Origin: Aphelenchoides besseyi
Taxonomy: Eukaryota > Nematoda > Chromadorea > Rhabditida > Aphelenchoididae
Direction: 5' to 3'
NCBI GenBank assembly: GCA_024699855.1
Contig: JAMPIQ010000002.1
Span: forward strand, 7,130,001-7,194,000
Length of the DNA stretch: 64,000 nucleotides
The first letter of the stretch is position 1. Each line of letters opens with the position of its first letter. Positions 13,813 to 24,943 of this stretch are shown piece by piece. The notes below the pieces were generated by a model that ran no database searches, was not told where the DNA came from, and worked only from the letters and a program-made list of their open reading frames with translations. The translations under genes were made by a program, and so were the position numbers.

Positions 13813-14122
13813 AGTCTAAAAATACAGTGAGAGTAATCACGTGCGAAGTAATGATTATACAAGCATTCAAACTAAACAATAAGAATTTTACGATTTCTGT
13901 TCCAAAGAGCGAAATAAAAAGCAGAGTTTGAGCGTTAAGCTTGTTAATGGGGTTCTTAACAAAGCTGTGGTTAATTACACCAAAGGATGCAAACGGAAGA
14001 ACAAGCGGGTAAAGCTCGAGAGTTTTCGTTGTGGGAAAATTGATATCAACTGCGATTGTACTTCTTGTCCAGTCACTACATTTGTTGTAAATCCTTTATT
14101 AACAGAAATTGTCGGAATACAA

Positions 14123-15235
14123 TTAAACACACTCTTCACGAACATAAATAACATTTGATTGGTTTTGATAGTGACAATGGTTAGCCATCTTCCGCAACAT
14201 TTTGCAACGAGATTCGCGATTCGAACAATAGTTTTGAATGCATTCGTACGTTAGGATCGGATCGACACGTCCGGGACACAACTCTTGCTGAACGTTGATA
14301 CACTTTTCAATACGACTAATATTCTGAAGCAAGAGATGGCCATGATGATAAAGTAATCGGAACTTACACAAAACAGTTCGGGATTAAATTTCTTTTCCGC
14401 CGATCCAAATCGATCGCCTTTGTTTCCGTTTTGTACTCCTTGAGACCCTTCGTCATGCTTTTCGTCGATTTCTTGACCGACTTCTGGTTTTATTGTTGTT
14501 GTAGGTTCATTTTTTTTTGGCTCAAGTCCTTGACCCAACCATCCATTTGGCTTTTTTTCTAATCCTCCAGAGTGTGTGTTATCTTTCGATCCATCGATAT
14601 CTTGACCAAAGGTCGAGGATGTCGTGTTAGTATTCTCATTCTTTAATGGCCAACCAGCAGAATCTCCCTGAGGTCTAGTAAACGGATTTCCTGCTTCATG
14701 ACCACCGGACAGAGGTCCTCGATGAGAATGCTCACGATCTTGATCTTCAAATTTATCTTCTTTCTGTTTTTGACTGTTTTCTTTTTGATCATCGCCGTGT
14801 TTTCGTTCCCAGTGATCGTGATTTCCATGACGCCAATTTTCACGATCACCTCGACGATCAGCTTCTTCATGGTCACCTCCCCATTCAACGGTTGTTGCGT
14901 TGCGATGGAACTCTTCTTCACTTTCATCTTCATGACCAACGGAATGATGCCAATGTCTTGAATGAGTCTTGCTCTTTTCGCGTCCTTGATGATCCCACTT
15001 TAATGTTTCACTTTCATCTTCGTCGGTTGTATTGTGTCGAGCACCTCGACGCCATCCGTCATGTTTCTCTTTTGTTTCTTTGTGATTATGCCGACCCATT
15101 CGATGCGAATCCCTATTATGAAATCTAGATCGCCAAGCAGCACCTGAAGTGAGAAATCATTATTGGCAACGAACAAATCTTACATTCAGAAATAAGAATA
15201 ACGGCCATTAGCATAAACAGTACAAGAAACTTCAT
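14123..15235 (-). CDS. Secreted His/Asp/Glu-rich protein with C-terminal eight-Cys module (orphan)
   Basis: I do not recognise this gene. Three exons join cleanly: 15184-15235, 14368-15143 and 14123-14323, with introns of 40 and 44 nt and matching phases, giving about 342 residues. A strong signal peptide opens the protein (MKFLVLFMLMAVILISEC). The large middle exon is extremely hydrophilic, rich in His, Asp, Glu, Lys, Arg and Trp (HDGWRRG, SRHWHHSVGHEDESEEE, HGNHDHWERKHGDD), then turns Gly/Asn/Thr-rich. There is one RGD. The last exon gives a compact domain of eight cysteines (LFC, EKC, ELC, YEC, NYC, SRC, NHC, EEC), likely four disulfides. A secreted metal-binding or matrix role is possible from composition but is inference. 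The 310 nt to SUZ12 hold nothing else I can identify. Confidence 0.75.
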
Positions 15236-16668
15236 AATTCTAAACAGCTGATACGAACCTGGAAATGACTTTGATGTCAATTGGTTCAATTTTGGTTCTT
15301 ATATACTATCTATTTCAGTCTTGTATTTACACACCTGTCAATTAGATCCCAAATTAATCTTATCGATGTACAAACATTCACAAAATCCACTAAACATACT
15401 GATTGCCCACATGTTGTTTTAGAGTAAAAAGCTTATTTTAGATAACGTAGGTGTTTTGTGTTAAGAATAGCAAAACGAACAGATGGCATTCAACCTATTT
15501 TTTCTGGATTATTCATCAGGGAATAAAACAGAAAGAAATAAATTGATCTGTTTATCAAGAAGTTCAATTCCGAAGCCGAGAACTCCCTGAATTGAGGAAA
15601 TCATTTATTGGTTATAATCCAGATAATAAAGAATCCATGTTTGACGTCCAGTTGATTTTCTCATGTCTAGAAATGTTGAATTCGACTAACTGAAACAAAC
15701 ATTCAAAAAGTTCGAATTTAAAGTCCGGAACGTAGCTGAACGTCTTCGACCATTTCAGTCAGTTAGATTGAGTAAATGTTGTTCGATAATCCTTCATCGT
15801 TCACATCTATTGACCCACGTTGACAGCATGAATAAACAGGAAGATGAACTAAAAGTTTTTTTTGATGAATGCCTCAAAATTCTAATTGAAATCATTGGAG
15901 TTGTCGCAGTGGATATCCGGTTGTTGGTTATTTGGGTTAATTGAGAAGTCCGACAAACCTTCAAAGTATCCACCATATCTAGAATACATTCGCCATCTCG
16001 ATGCTTTGTTGCGGATAAGCAGCCGTTGGAGACATCATGAAATCTGTGGACCTTTCGCGTTGCTTGCGCTTTCGATGGATTCGAATGTTATGAGCAAGTT
16101 GGACGTCTTTAATCATTGTCTAACGATCTCGAATAAACAAATGAATGGGAATCAAAAAGACATTGGTTTTTAGTAAACAAAAACCGTTTCAAAAGTCTGT
16201 TTATTAACTTCCATCAACTTTGTTTCTTTTGAAGATTGTTGTCCATGAAACACTTCTACTTTCATTGAACCATTAGCTTCCAAACAACAAGTTTATGTGA
16301 TGTAATTGAACATTTTGTTGTTTTTGCTTGTTCTTATTTGAGAGTCAGCCAATAAGGATGAACTCGTTGTGATCCTCGACGTTACTCAACCAGAAAATAA
16401 GCATTCGATTGTGTTAACTGCTTCGAAATTTGGGATGAAGAGTTCGGTGTTAAGTACGACAACTGCGATTTGAACGTAGGTGTTTGTTAAGTATTTAATC
16501 GGCCAAAGAGAATGAAATGAACCGTCGATATGATGCGTGAAATGGTGGGAAATAAGGGAAAGCTCGAGCCTCTAAGAGGTTTCAATTACATTTAAATAGG
16601 GTGTAAAAAATAGAAGAAGAACAAAGGAGTGTGTTAAAGAAGAGAAACTTTAGCTAATGTTTTAGAGT
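15236..16668. other. Gene-poor stretch
   Basis: I see no gene I can support here. A plus-strand open frame at 15886-16173 (about 95 codons, containing PPYLEYIRHLDALLR) shows no known domain and no convincing splice partners. It may be a decayed fragment, like the sequence that follows to the right. The left part should contain the promoter of the secreted His-rich gene. Confidence 0.35.
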
Positions 16669-17400
16669 GTGATCAACAATTCCGCATATGTTTTGCTCCG
16701 CGGTCCAACCAAATGCAATCTCAACTCTACAAAAACCGTTCAGCTTTTCACATATGCGGGTCGACAAATCCACGGCAGAAATAACTACCATAATTGGATC
16801 GCGGGCATCTTTTTGGCTCGTGCCGCAAATACAAACAAAGTGGGTTTGATACTTGAAATAATTTATAACTTTGTCTTTTAGGTCTTTGGTTTACGAGAAA
16901 AAAGGATGTCCAGCATAAGTTGTTGTGAAAGACTCAATTGCTACTCTTTACTCTGACCGTTCTGATCTGTGCAAGACTACAAAGGACGAAGAACAACTCG
17001 AGAAGTAGGAGACTTAAATGCGATTATTAAAACACAATTTCAGCTCCAAATCTTTGGACATTAATCAAGACACGTTCATTTACAAACCACTTCAACCGTC
17101 ATGGATCACCTACCAACCGGGCACTTCAATCGTGCAAAACCTTTTTGACGGTGTACATAAGTACAGCTGGGATTCACCCCACTCAGCTTGGAAGTGCACA
17201 ATACCTGGATGTTGAGCTTTCGCCGATTTCACTTTAAACATCACGGAAATTTGTGAAGACTTTGTTAAACATTCCTGCAGCGGCACAGAAAAGACGCATT
17301 TCGTAAATCCGTTTCGGTACTACGAAAAAAACAATTTATCCATTCACCGGCGTATTTTTTCCGGATACAATCATTTTCTTAGCGATTTTCCGGGAGGTCA
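16669..17400 (+). pseudogene. Decayed coding sequence with a FLYWCH/MULE-like zinc-finger trace
   Basis: Open frames at 16669-16881 and 17018-17215 read as protein-like sequence, but no intact gene can be built. The second frame runs through one in-frame TGA (near 17213) into more protein-like sequence. The combined reading gives HKYSWDSPHSAWKCTIPGC, then a stop, then AFADF and, 18 residues later, HSC. That W-x-C-x4-C-x-A ... H-x-C spacing resembles the FLYWCH/MULE-transposase N-terminal zinc finger. It could be a remnant of a Mutator-like element or of a host FLYWCH gene. The similarity is a pattern match only and weak. Confidence 0.25.
16862..16893 (+). repeat. 32-nt direct repeat, copy 1 (copy 2 at 17652-17683)
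   Basis: The sequence around CTTTGTCTTTTAGGTCTTTG at 16862-16893 recurs at 17652-17683 with two mismatches, about 790 nt downstream. Both copies contain a TTTTAG that looks like a 3' splice site and both run into an open frame beginning V-F. This suggests duplication of an intron-exon border or two related mobile-element fragments. Confidence 0.5.
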
Positions 17401-17719
17401 GTAATTAATTATGCTTATTGTTTGCTATATTACAATCATTTTAGCTCCCTTACAACACGTTTTGAGAGTACGATCTACGGAAAGAAAATGTTGACTTTTT
17501 GAACGACCGCAAAAGAGGCATTTTTACGGTATGTTTTTGTATACGACGATCAGAATTTTATTTGAAATTCGTAATCTGGAAGAAATTTTGGTCGGAGGTT
17601 CTTTTTTTCTTGAGCTCATAGTGACGGAAAGTATTATACTTGGGTGTGGTTTTTATAGCTTTGTCTTTTAGGTCTTTGATTTATTTGGACGACATCATAT
17701 TGACGCGTACAACAGCAAC

Positions 17720-18782
17720 AGTCTGATCTATCGCTGGATTATTTGTGGCTGTGCGAAGAAATTGCGCAAAATTACTTGGTGTCCAGTCGAAAGGTCGCAG
17801 AAATATGGATTTGCCAGCTAGTGGTCGAACAATTCGTCGTCGTTTAGCAGATGCAAACTTTTGTTATAAAGTACCCAATCAATCTTTACCACTTTCTTTC
17901 GACCACAAACTCAGACGACTTAAATTTGCCACCAAACATCTGAAGGACCAAACCGACTGAAAATAAGTCATCTTTTCCGATGAAAAGCGATTTAATAAAG
18001 ACGGTGTAGCGAGTTATGTAGATGCCAGTCAACCAGAAAATACGATTAGACCGCTGAGAATTAAAAGACAAATGGGTGGAGGCGGTTTAATGGTAATGAG
18101 GGCTTTAGCTAGTAATGGAAAGGTCAGTTTTGTTGCATTTCCTTTACGTTAAACTCTTGGATTCTTTAAGATTAAACTTCATCGCATTACTGGACGTTAC
18201 AACGGCGAAGCCTAGTTGATTGACCTTCAAAATATCTTCTACCTTGGTGTGAAAAGCAGTTTCGACGACTGGATTGGACTTGCCAACAGGACAATGCAAT
18301 CATTCACACGTCAAGAATCGTTAAAAGCTACTTCGAACACTAAAACACAATAGACTAGCCAGCAAGAAGTCCAGATCTATCAATAATTGAGAATGTCTGG
18401 CACCTTCTCGAGCTGGAAGTCTACAGGAAAGGACAGTTCACTAGTGACAATGATCTGTGGAGAACAATTGAAAACGCGGCCAAACGAATCAACCCAGCCA
18501 TCATCACGAGTCTCTTCAACTCCATTTCATGTCGGTTGTTAAAATTTGTCGAGAAAAAAGGCGGCTCATTGAATAAAATAGCTTTATTGCAAGTGGTCAG
18601 AAACTTTCATCCACCGAGAAATATGTTTTCCGGGCATAACTTTTTTGTCTTACATCCGATTCAAAACATTTTCGGTACAACTGCTCTTCTACTATCAACG
18701 AATAAACGTATCAAGTTTCAGCTTAATCGGTCAAGGGAACTTATTTAAACTGACTGGTCAGAAACTTTTGTCCAGCAGTGTA
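17720..18782 (+). mobile_element. Tc1/mariner-superfamily transposon remnant with broken transposase
   Basis: A Tc1-like transposase can be read through several stops and shifts. A helix-turn-helix part ends LPASGRTIRRRLADANF (near 17810-17860). The first catalytic Asp is in VIFSDEKRFN (near 17975), the second in QQDNAIIHTSRIVKSYF (near 18290), and the DDE-terminal Glu in PARSPDLSIIENVW (near 18360-18400). Two Trp codons appear as stops (TGA near 17958, TAG near 18355) and other stops and frameshifts break the frame, so it cannot encode an active enzyme. The right end matches a Tc1-type inverted repeat next to TA (18754-18782). I could not find the matching left end, so the element seems truncated on the left. 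Confidence 0.85.
18754..18782 (-). repeat. Right terminal inverted repeat of the Tc1-like element
   Basis: Read on the minus strand the end is TACACTGCTGGACAAAAG followed by TTTCTGACCAG. This is the Tc1-style terminus (TA, then CA-GTGCTGG-type sequence), with the TA target dinucleotide at 18781-18782. A related copy of its inner part (TGGTCAGAAACTTTCATCCA) lies at 18594-18613 in direct orientation, about 160 nt inside the end. That is like the direct repeats of IR/DR-type Tc1 elements. Confidence 0.65.
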
Positions 18783-19204
18783 TCGTTCAAGTTAATAGAA
18801 ATCAATCTAGAAAAATGAAAGAAAGCCCTTCATTCACTACTTATCCTTAATCGTGAATACTAAATACTCAACGATGACTAGCCTTTTGTTTGGATTTTAG
18901 GGTGTGCTTAGACAACGTAGAGTTAAACGATTGTCATGAAATAGGTTATGAATTTCGAAGACAAAAACTTACGTAATCAAGACCCATCTTTACTCTTAAA
19001 ATGATTTGCATAATAACCTACTTTTCAAAGTTCTTCGAATTCAATCGAAAATTCATTTCGTGTTCTCGTCAATTAGTTAAGTTGTCGGTTCAGTTTAGCC
19101 GCTCATATTCCTTCGACTTAAAGGTGATGTTCTTGGCGTGATATTCAAATAAACGAGGGTTATGCTTATTAAACAGTACTTTTAGTTTCATTGAACGTCA
19201 TAAG
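18783..19204. other. Intergenic between transposon remnant and ELO gene
   Basis: No coding or RNA gene could be supported. The right part should include the promoter and 5' UTR of the elongase gene. Confidence 0.4.
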
Positions 19205-20174
19205 ATGTCAATCGTTATTAGCAAATGGCCATTCAATGGATTCGAACGTCAAGCGCATGATTTTGATGTTGAACGTGCTTATGATATAATAAGTATGTTG
19301 CGTATTCCTATCTTGCTTTTGGATGCCATCTACGTGATTTTTGTTTGCAAATTTGCCGACAAGTTGGTTGCGTTCAAACCAAAACGTCTTTTGCTTCGTG
19401 ATATTTCGATTTTGTGGAACGGAATGAACTCACTTCTTTCCCTCTACATGTTCATTTGCTTGTTGCCCGAGTTCTTAACGTCGTTGTCCAATGGTTAGTT
19501 TTGAAGTTGATGTAGCTATTTTGGATTGCAGGTTGGTATTACACCATTTGTAAACGCGGAACATTTTACATTGGTTATTACAGTGGCCATGCGATGTTTC
19601 TTTTCTGTTTGAGCAAAATGTGGGAGTTGGGCGATACGGTTTTGTTGGCATTGCGTGGTCGTCAAATTATTTTCTTGCACTCTTTTCATCATGCCATCGT
19701 TCTTATTCAAGTATCTTTTACCTACTATACTGCAGGTAAGCGAACAAGACATGAGTGAACTTGTATTATGGGAGTTGAGGTTCGATGGCACGAATCGGAA
19801 CGGTAATGAACTGTTTTGTTCATTCGATTATGTATGGTAGGGGAAAACCGATGAAGAAAGTGATCAGTTCTTTAATCTTAGGGTACTTCGCCATTCAAAA
19901 CATTGTTCCGAGTGTGCGTCAAATCGCATTTATGATCACCATTTTACAACTTGCACAATTTGTGGTGGCTTGTATTGGAATGATCAGTTTGGCATCGTAC
20001 GTTTTATCTGGATATCAATGCGACACAGAATATCGTATGATTCCCGTGCACTTTGTTATTTACGCGGCGTTCTTGGCTCTTTTTCTCAACTTCTACTTTA
20101 AATCGTATGTCAACAAGGAAAAGCCAAAATCTGAGCACTTGAAACGTCGATCAAACAAACAACATCAACAATAA
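19205..20174 (+). CDS. ELO-family very-long-chain fatty acid elongase
   Basis: ELO proteins are multi-pass ER membrane 3-ketoacyl-CoA synthases that condense malonyl-CoA with an acyl-CoA. Four exons fit: 19205-19493, 19532-19735, 19780-19836 and 19882-20174. Conserved features include LSKMWELGDTVLLALRGRQI, the HxxHH box in FLHSFHHAIVLIQ (near 19680), and the join NCFVHSIMYG to YFAIQ across the 45-nt third intron, which restores the usual VHxxMYxYY motif. ITILQLAQFV follows. The C terminus is Lys/Arg-rich (KEKPKSEHLKRRSNKQ), consistent with ER retrieval. The length of about 280 residues is normal for the family. Which ELOVL class it belongs to (the ELOVL3/6 type is my guess from HSFHH) needs an alignment. 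Confidence 0.9.
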
Positions 20175-20466
20175 TTGCATTTGATGTGTATTCCTCTTGT
20201 CTTGTATTCGTGTCGTTAGTAAATTAGGTCTAATATTATGTTAATGTTATCTGTTGACAAACGGTCATTGACATAATAACTAAGCAGGAACTTTATCGTA
20301 GATGCGAAACGAACGGTCAATTGCAACAAATACCACAGTAAAAGTTTTTGTTTGTAAAACTAGTTAATAATCACGTACCATCGAATGAATTTACCGTGGT
20401 AGATTGTGGCAACAAACATGACACTAATCATTGAGGATGGGATTTTAGAGTTCTGATGAAAAGAAA

Positions 20467-22074
20467 TTACAAGAAAAATGAAAATTTAAACAACTGAATT
20501 GAAACAAAGAGCATTGTAGCAACTAAAACGACAGATAAACTTGCTGTTTCAGCTCCCTGAATTGGTGCTGCATACGAAATTCCCACTTTTGGATGATCGA
20601 GATCTTCACCGTTGAGCACAATACATCTGTTTCTCAAGAATATCGTACCCAATCGAAAACCGGTAGTTATTTCGTTATCCGCAATCATTGGTTTATAGCG
20701 ACCGCTAGATTGCTGAAATGGTCGAATACAGAAGACAAACCAAACTTCACGTCATCACTAGTATTGTAAAAACATACTTTTATACAATAGTCCGCCTTAA
20801 TAGGACAATTATCATTGATCAAATCTTTCTCTTACCGGTGTCATGATAATAACGTTCCCATTTTCAAATTCGAATCGTATGTCGGGTAAGTTCCCAAGAT
20901 CAGGAACATCTTCAGAGCCAATGTCCTTATAAAGATCAATTGGCATTGCTATCTCTTGAATGTCGAAATCGAAAACAGCCGTCTGTTTGCCATCGTCATT
21001 GTTTATGGTCACTTTCTTTCCTTGAACACTAAAATAGCGTTTTATCTTATATGTGAGCATTTGCATCAACCTTTTAAACTTGATACTCCATGCTAAATTG
21101 GTTCCGACTCCACCTTCTGCTTTGACGAGAAACATGCTCAAGCAAGATGAGTGATTGGTTGCTCCGAACGTTATGAATCCATGCTGTGGAGTGAAATCCG
21201 ATTGAATGACAACTCCTTTTTCTTTGGTTGCTTCAAAAATTTTGAATATCGGTTCGGTTTTGTCATCGAAACCCCATTCTTTTGATCGAAAACCCAAACC
21301 CAAGTAAGTATCGTTCAGCTGTTGAACTCCACTGGCCGTGTTAATGACACCGAATTGAGTTTCGAAGGCTATTTTGTCGAGCTAAAACAGACTTCTGATT
21401 GTGATTGATAGAAAACTGGACGACCGGTTGAGTTCGTCCAAAAACAAACCATAAATCTATCTTCGAATATGCTTCCTAAATAAATATGTTTTGTTAATGT
21501 CCTAAACCTTAAGTATAAAGAACAAGTATACTAACCTTTGTACTCCTGATTATTAGGTCCAACTTTATAGGTGTACGTCTTCTTTTCCAACTTCTTTCCA
21601 CTTTTTCTGAAGTTTCGATTGCTTATAGGAGCATTGAAATAATTCTCTTACGTCGTATCGTACGTATTCGTTGGAATACCTTTCTTGCAGCTATCGGCTT
21701 TGTTTTTGCAACTTTCATCGAAAACATAGGTATTCCCGTCTGCTAAACTAATGTACGTATCGATGTTGAAGGCTGAAATGAAATATGCAATTTATCGAGA
21801 TACTGTGTAATACATACATTGCTTCCCAAATGCGTATTGAATCTTCGTGTCCGCTATAATTACAAAAAACTGGCTTTTCGAAACAAAATTAAATGTGGCG
21901 ACACAAAGACATAGACGAGAACTCACTGCAGGTCCTGTTGTAGACCGGTTTGTCGTCATTAGCGGCTAAAAGTTGCGAGAGATCGGAATCCAATTGGCGT
22001 TTTGATAAAGAAATAATTTTAAAGCCAGAGGTCTCTGATATGATAAACACAATTAAGAGACTAGTCAACAACAT
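20467..22074 (-). CDS. Pepsin-fold (A1) protein with damaged catalytic motifs and C-terminal membrane anchor
   Basis: About eight short exons rebuild an A1-type aspartic protease fold. The start at 22074 gives a signal peptide (MLLTSLLIVFIISETSG). The first lobe has YVFDESCKNKADSC where active enzymes have FDTGSS...C...C, then GSIFEDRFMLDKIAFETQFG and YLGLGF, matching the pepsin FG...DGILGLGF region. The second lobe has GFITFGATNHSSC. The second catalytic site reads AVFDFDIQEIAMP instead of a DTG(S/T)S loop. Then come IRFEFENGNVIIMTPADYC and FRLGTIFLRNRC, the typical C-terminal motif. A final hydrophobic run (SLSVVLVATMLFVSIQLF) suggests a GPI signal or TM anchor. Both DTG triplets are lost, so I expect no protease activity. 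A binding or scaffolding role is inference. An upstream Met at 22143 is the alternative start. Confidence 0.8.
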
Positions 22075-22970
22075 CACGTTGTTTGCACTGACTGGAAAAT
22101 CAGACAGCAAATCGAATAGACGGTACGTTTCCTTCAAACTCAACTTCGATTTCAGACAGATCGTAATGAATCAATGAATGAATTGGACGAACAAACGCAT
22201 GATACGTAAGGAGTTAAATCATGATTCTTTTGATTGAAATGAGCGTTAGAGAATTTTGTTTTAGCTCTTCAGTTTAATCTCTAGAATGTGCCGCCCATTT
22301 TGCCGAAAACTTAGAAACAACAGTTTAAGAACCAAACCCATTTTTGCATTCCAACTGATCTCTCGCGTCTAACGCTTCAGCGATTGGCGGATTAAAATAC
22401 GAAGGTTCCAAATTTTCGACTTAAAACAAAAAACCGGCGATTGTATTTCGTTTACAACACTCATTTTTTGTCGTTAAGTTGTGAAATAAACGTTAGAGAG
22501 GGTCTCCATGCATTAGAAGAAAACTTGCTTAAGATCTTGATTTTATTGCTTAAAATTCGATAAGATTCTTTAGGTAAAACATTCTGCCACGCGTCATTCA
22601 TTTGCGATTATCGTCTATCTACAGATAATTCCGACGAGTGTTTTATCGTTTTGAAATTGTCACAATGTCATTTGTTTGCCTTTTAGACCAACTACACTAA
22701 TACCCGACTGACTTACAGTAGAAATTGAAGCACCAGTGACGCATGAATTTGACAATCTGTTTGTGCACTTAGATGAACTCTAAGTCTAAAGTTTTAGAAG
22801 ACGTCAGCCTCAAGAAAAGCAATAAGCGAGTATTGTTGCTTATAGTTTATTTCAAAACCTCTGAATGATTCAAATCGGTTAAACATTGCAAATTCTAAAA
22901 AATACAAGTTAAGTACGAGATCGTTGTTCACGCGCCAAAAACACAAGTTCCTTAAAAATGTCGATAGAAT
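22075..22970. other. Intergenic stretch
   Basis: This is AT-rich sequence between two minus-strand genes, with no supportable gene. It should contain the promoter of the pepsin-fold gene and the 3' end of the dynein-2 gene. Confidence 0.4.
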
Positions 22971-24324
22971 CAGGAGTTATTATCAACACCACTTGCCCTG
23001 TAACGTTCTTCAATTGCAATATCAAGTTGAGGTTCTGCAAATTGACGTAAATCGTCATCAGCGTTTTGTGTTGGTTGCTGATTGTCCGGCTAAAAATACT
23101 CTCAGATTTATTCGGTTTTTTGTGTTTCTTACCTCTTGTTTAAACTGCTCATTCAACGCCGTGTAAAAGATTTCCATTGCATCGTGATGCGAATCCATTA
23201 CGGTTTTCGCTCTTGTGACGCCCAAAAGTCCAATGTCCTCGAGTGTGTCTGAGAAGGCTGGAATACAAATCGGTTTGTGAATATCCGTGGCTGCCGTCTT
23301 AGTTGGAGTTGCATCGAATCCGAACTGGTTTAGTAGCGCTTTCCCACGTGCAACTAACGGCTCTTGATAGATGCTATACATCTAAGCAAGAAAATACCAG
23401 ATTTCTTAATTGAAAAGCAAACCATCAAAGAAGCGCCATTAATATGAGCAAGAAAACGCAAAAGTTTGGTGATGTTACGCTTCTTCTCGGTATCGAAATT
23501 CTGCAGTTGGATTGTAAATTGAGTCTTTAATTTCGTTTACCTGAAACTCATCGTAATGCGATCCAACAATAGCAATTGGCACTCCAATTGCAAAACAACC
23601 ATCGGGTGCCTACAGATAACTGATTGTATTTGAAACATACAATAACTCACGTTATTCGCTAAAGTAAACGTTCCTGTATTTGCTACTTTCACTTTGAGTT
23701 CCTCAATTTGTCGACAAATTACATCGATGAGCGGACGCAATGTCGATTCGAACGTCTCAGGTTTGCTCATGTCTAAGAAGAGAACAACGCTTAACGTACT
23801 AAAACAAATACGATTAGTGTTTCTTGCAAAAATCCTCAAGCTTTTACAAATAACTAAAATACCTGATGTTGTTTTCGTTGAAACAGTTTTGTAATAACTG
23901 AGCCATGAGTCCAGCATTGCCCAATTCCCATAGATTTGCCAATTCCTTGCTCTGAATACACGATATCTATTAATAAAGAAACAGCAACCTACGTTTACAC
24001 GTGTTCTCGAAGCAAACTTGTAGCACAAGCCAAACGTGGGTTCTGTGGATTGAGTGCGATCGAGAAACCGGTTAATTAATGTTGATTTTCCCTTAAAGAT
24101 ATATGATGCATACAAAATGATTTACTTACCGATTGAATACTACCACAAATGATGACATCAAGAATACGATTAAACTCCGATCTGACTACTGATATTTTTT
24201 CGGCCTTTTGATCTCAAATATGAAACTGGTTCTAATTGAATTAAACATCTTTACCGGATTTTTCATTGTCTCTACGCTCTTTCTTCAATCGATCAATTCC
24301 AATTTGGAAAATATCGACAGTCAT
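22971..24324 (-). CDS. DYNC2LI1: Cytoplasmic dynein 2 light intermediate chain 1
   Basis: This is a subunit of the retrograde intraflagellar transport motor, acting in cilia. It starts MTVDIFQIGIDRLKKERRDNE at 24324. The next exons give FNRILDVIICGSIQSGKST (a P-loop), then LINRFLDRTQSTEPTFGLCY, the family's RCLDR-x-PTLALEY element. They also give VVLFLDMSKPETF (family VLVLDLSKP), IPIAIVGSHYDEFQ (family PLVIIGSKYD), KLLRFLAHINGASLM (family LRFVAHYYGASL), and a C-terminal part ending ASGVDNNS. Introns are short and the phases agree. The P-loop is fuller than in vertebrates, where it is more degenerate. In a nematode-like animal this protein would act only in ciliated sensory neurons; xbx-1 is the C. 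elegans counterpart. Confidence 0.88.
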
Positions 24325-24943
24325 TATACTCGCAATTAGTAGCAACTAAAAAGGAGTCGTTTTACTTAGGTTCTAATGTTGCTTAGCAACAAAAGTGCCA
24401 CAATTTGCTTATGCTTTTACCTCTTTTTCAATTCGTCATTCAACAAGCGATTGTCGAGTTCTACTGTTGCGAGTATCTTGAAGTACTTACAATCTCTGTT
24501 CTCTTCTTTCAAATTTATCCAAACGATTAGCCGCGCGTTTTTTGTTCTTTGTTATTCGCATGCGATTGCTCGTTGTGGGAGTTTCGGTTTCTCTTTCACA
24601 ACGTCGGTCGCACGCACTTTGCATTCACACACAAGAATCTTCTAGAGTAGCGACACTGCGTATTGATTGGTTCTTGGCGTTTCGAAAAAGCGTGTGCGGC
24701 TGCTCCTCGTGAGTCGACAAAAAAACATTGTTGGTTATTGTCGTTATACCAACTTTTACGAGTCGACTTCCGTAGTCTTCTCTAATTTTTACAACTTTAA
24801 TTCTTCAGTTTGATCGCGTTTATTTGTTTAATTGAAAACGAAAGTTTGTTTTGCAATTTCGACGCGTTCGGTTGGTTTGTTCGTGATCTATTCGCTGTTG
24901 AAAATCGTTTTAATTTCTTGATTTTAGCCAAATCTCTCTCGAA
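24325..24943. other. Divergent promoter region
   Basis: This is a 619-nt gap between the starts of the divergent dynein-2 light intermediate chain and SERTA-like genes. No gene was found. Open frames here are short and show no protein-like pattern. Confidence 0.4.

Noticed and set aside
14698..15128. Phe/Ile-rich plus-strand frames that look like membrane proteins
   Set aside because: They are antisense shadows of the His/Asp/Glu-rich exon of the minus-strand gene.
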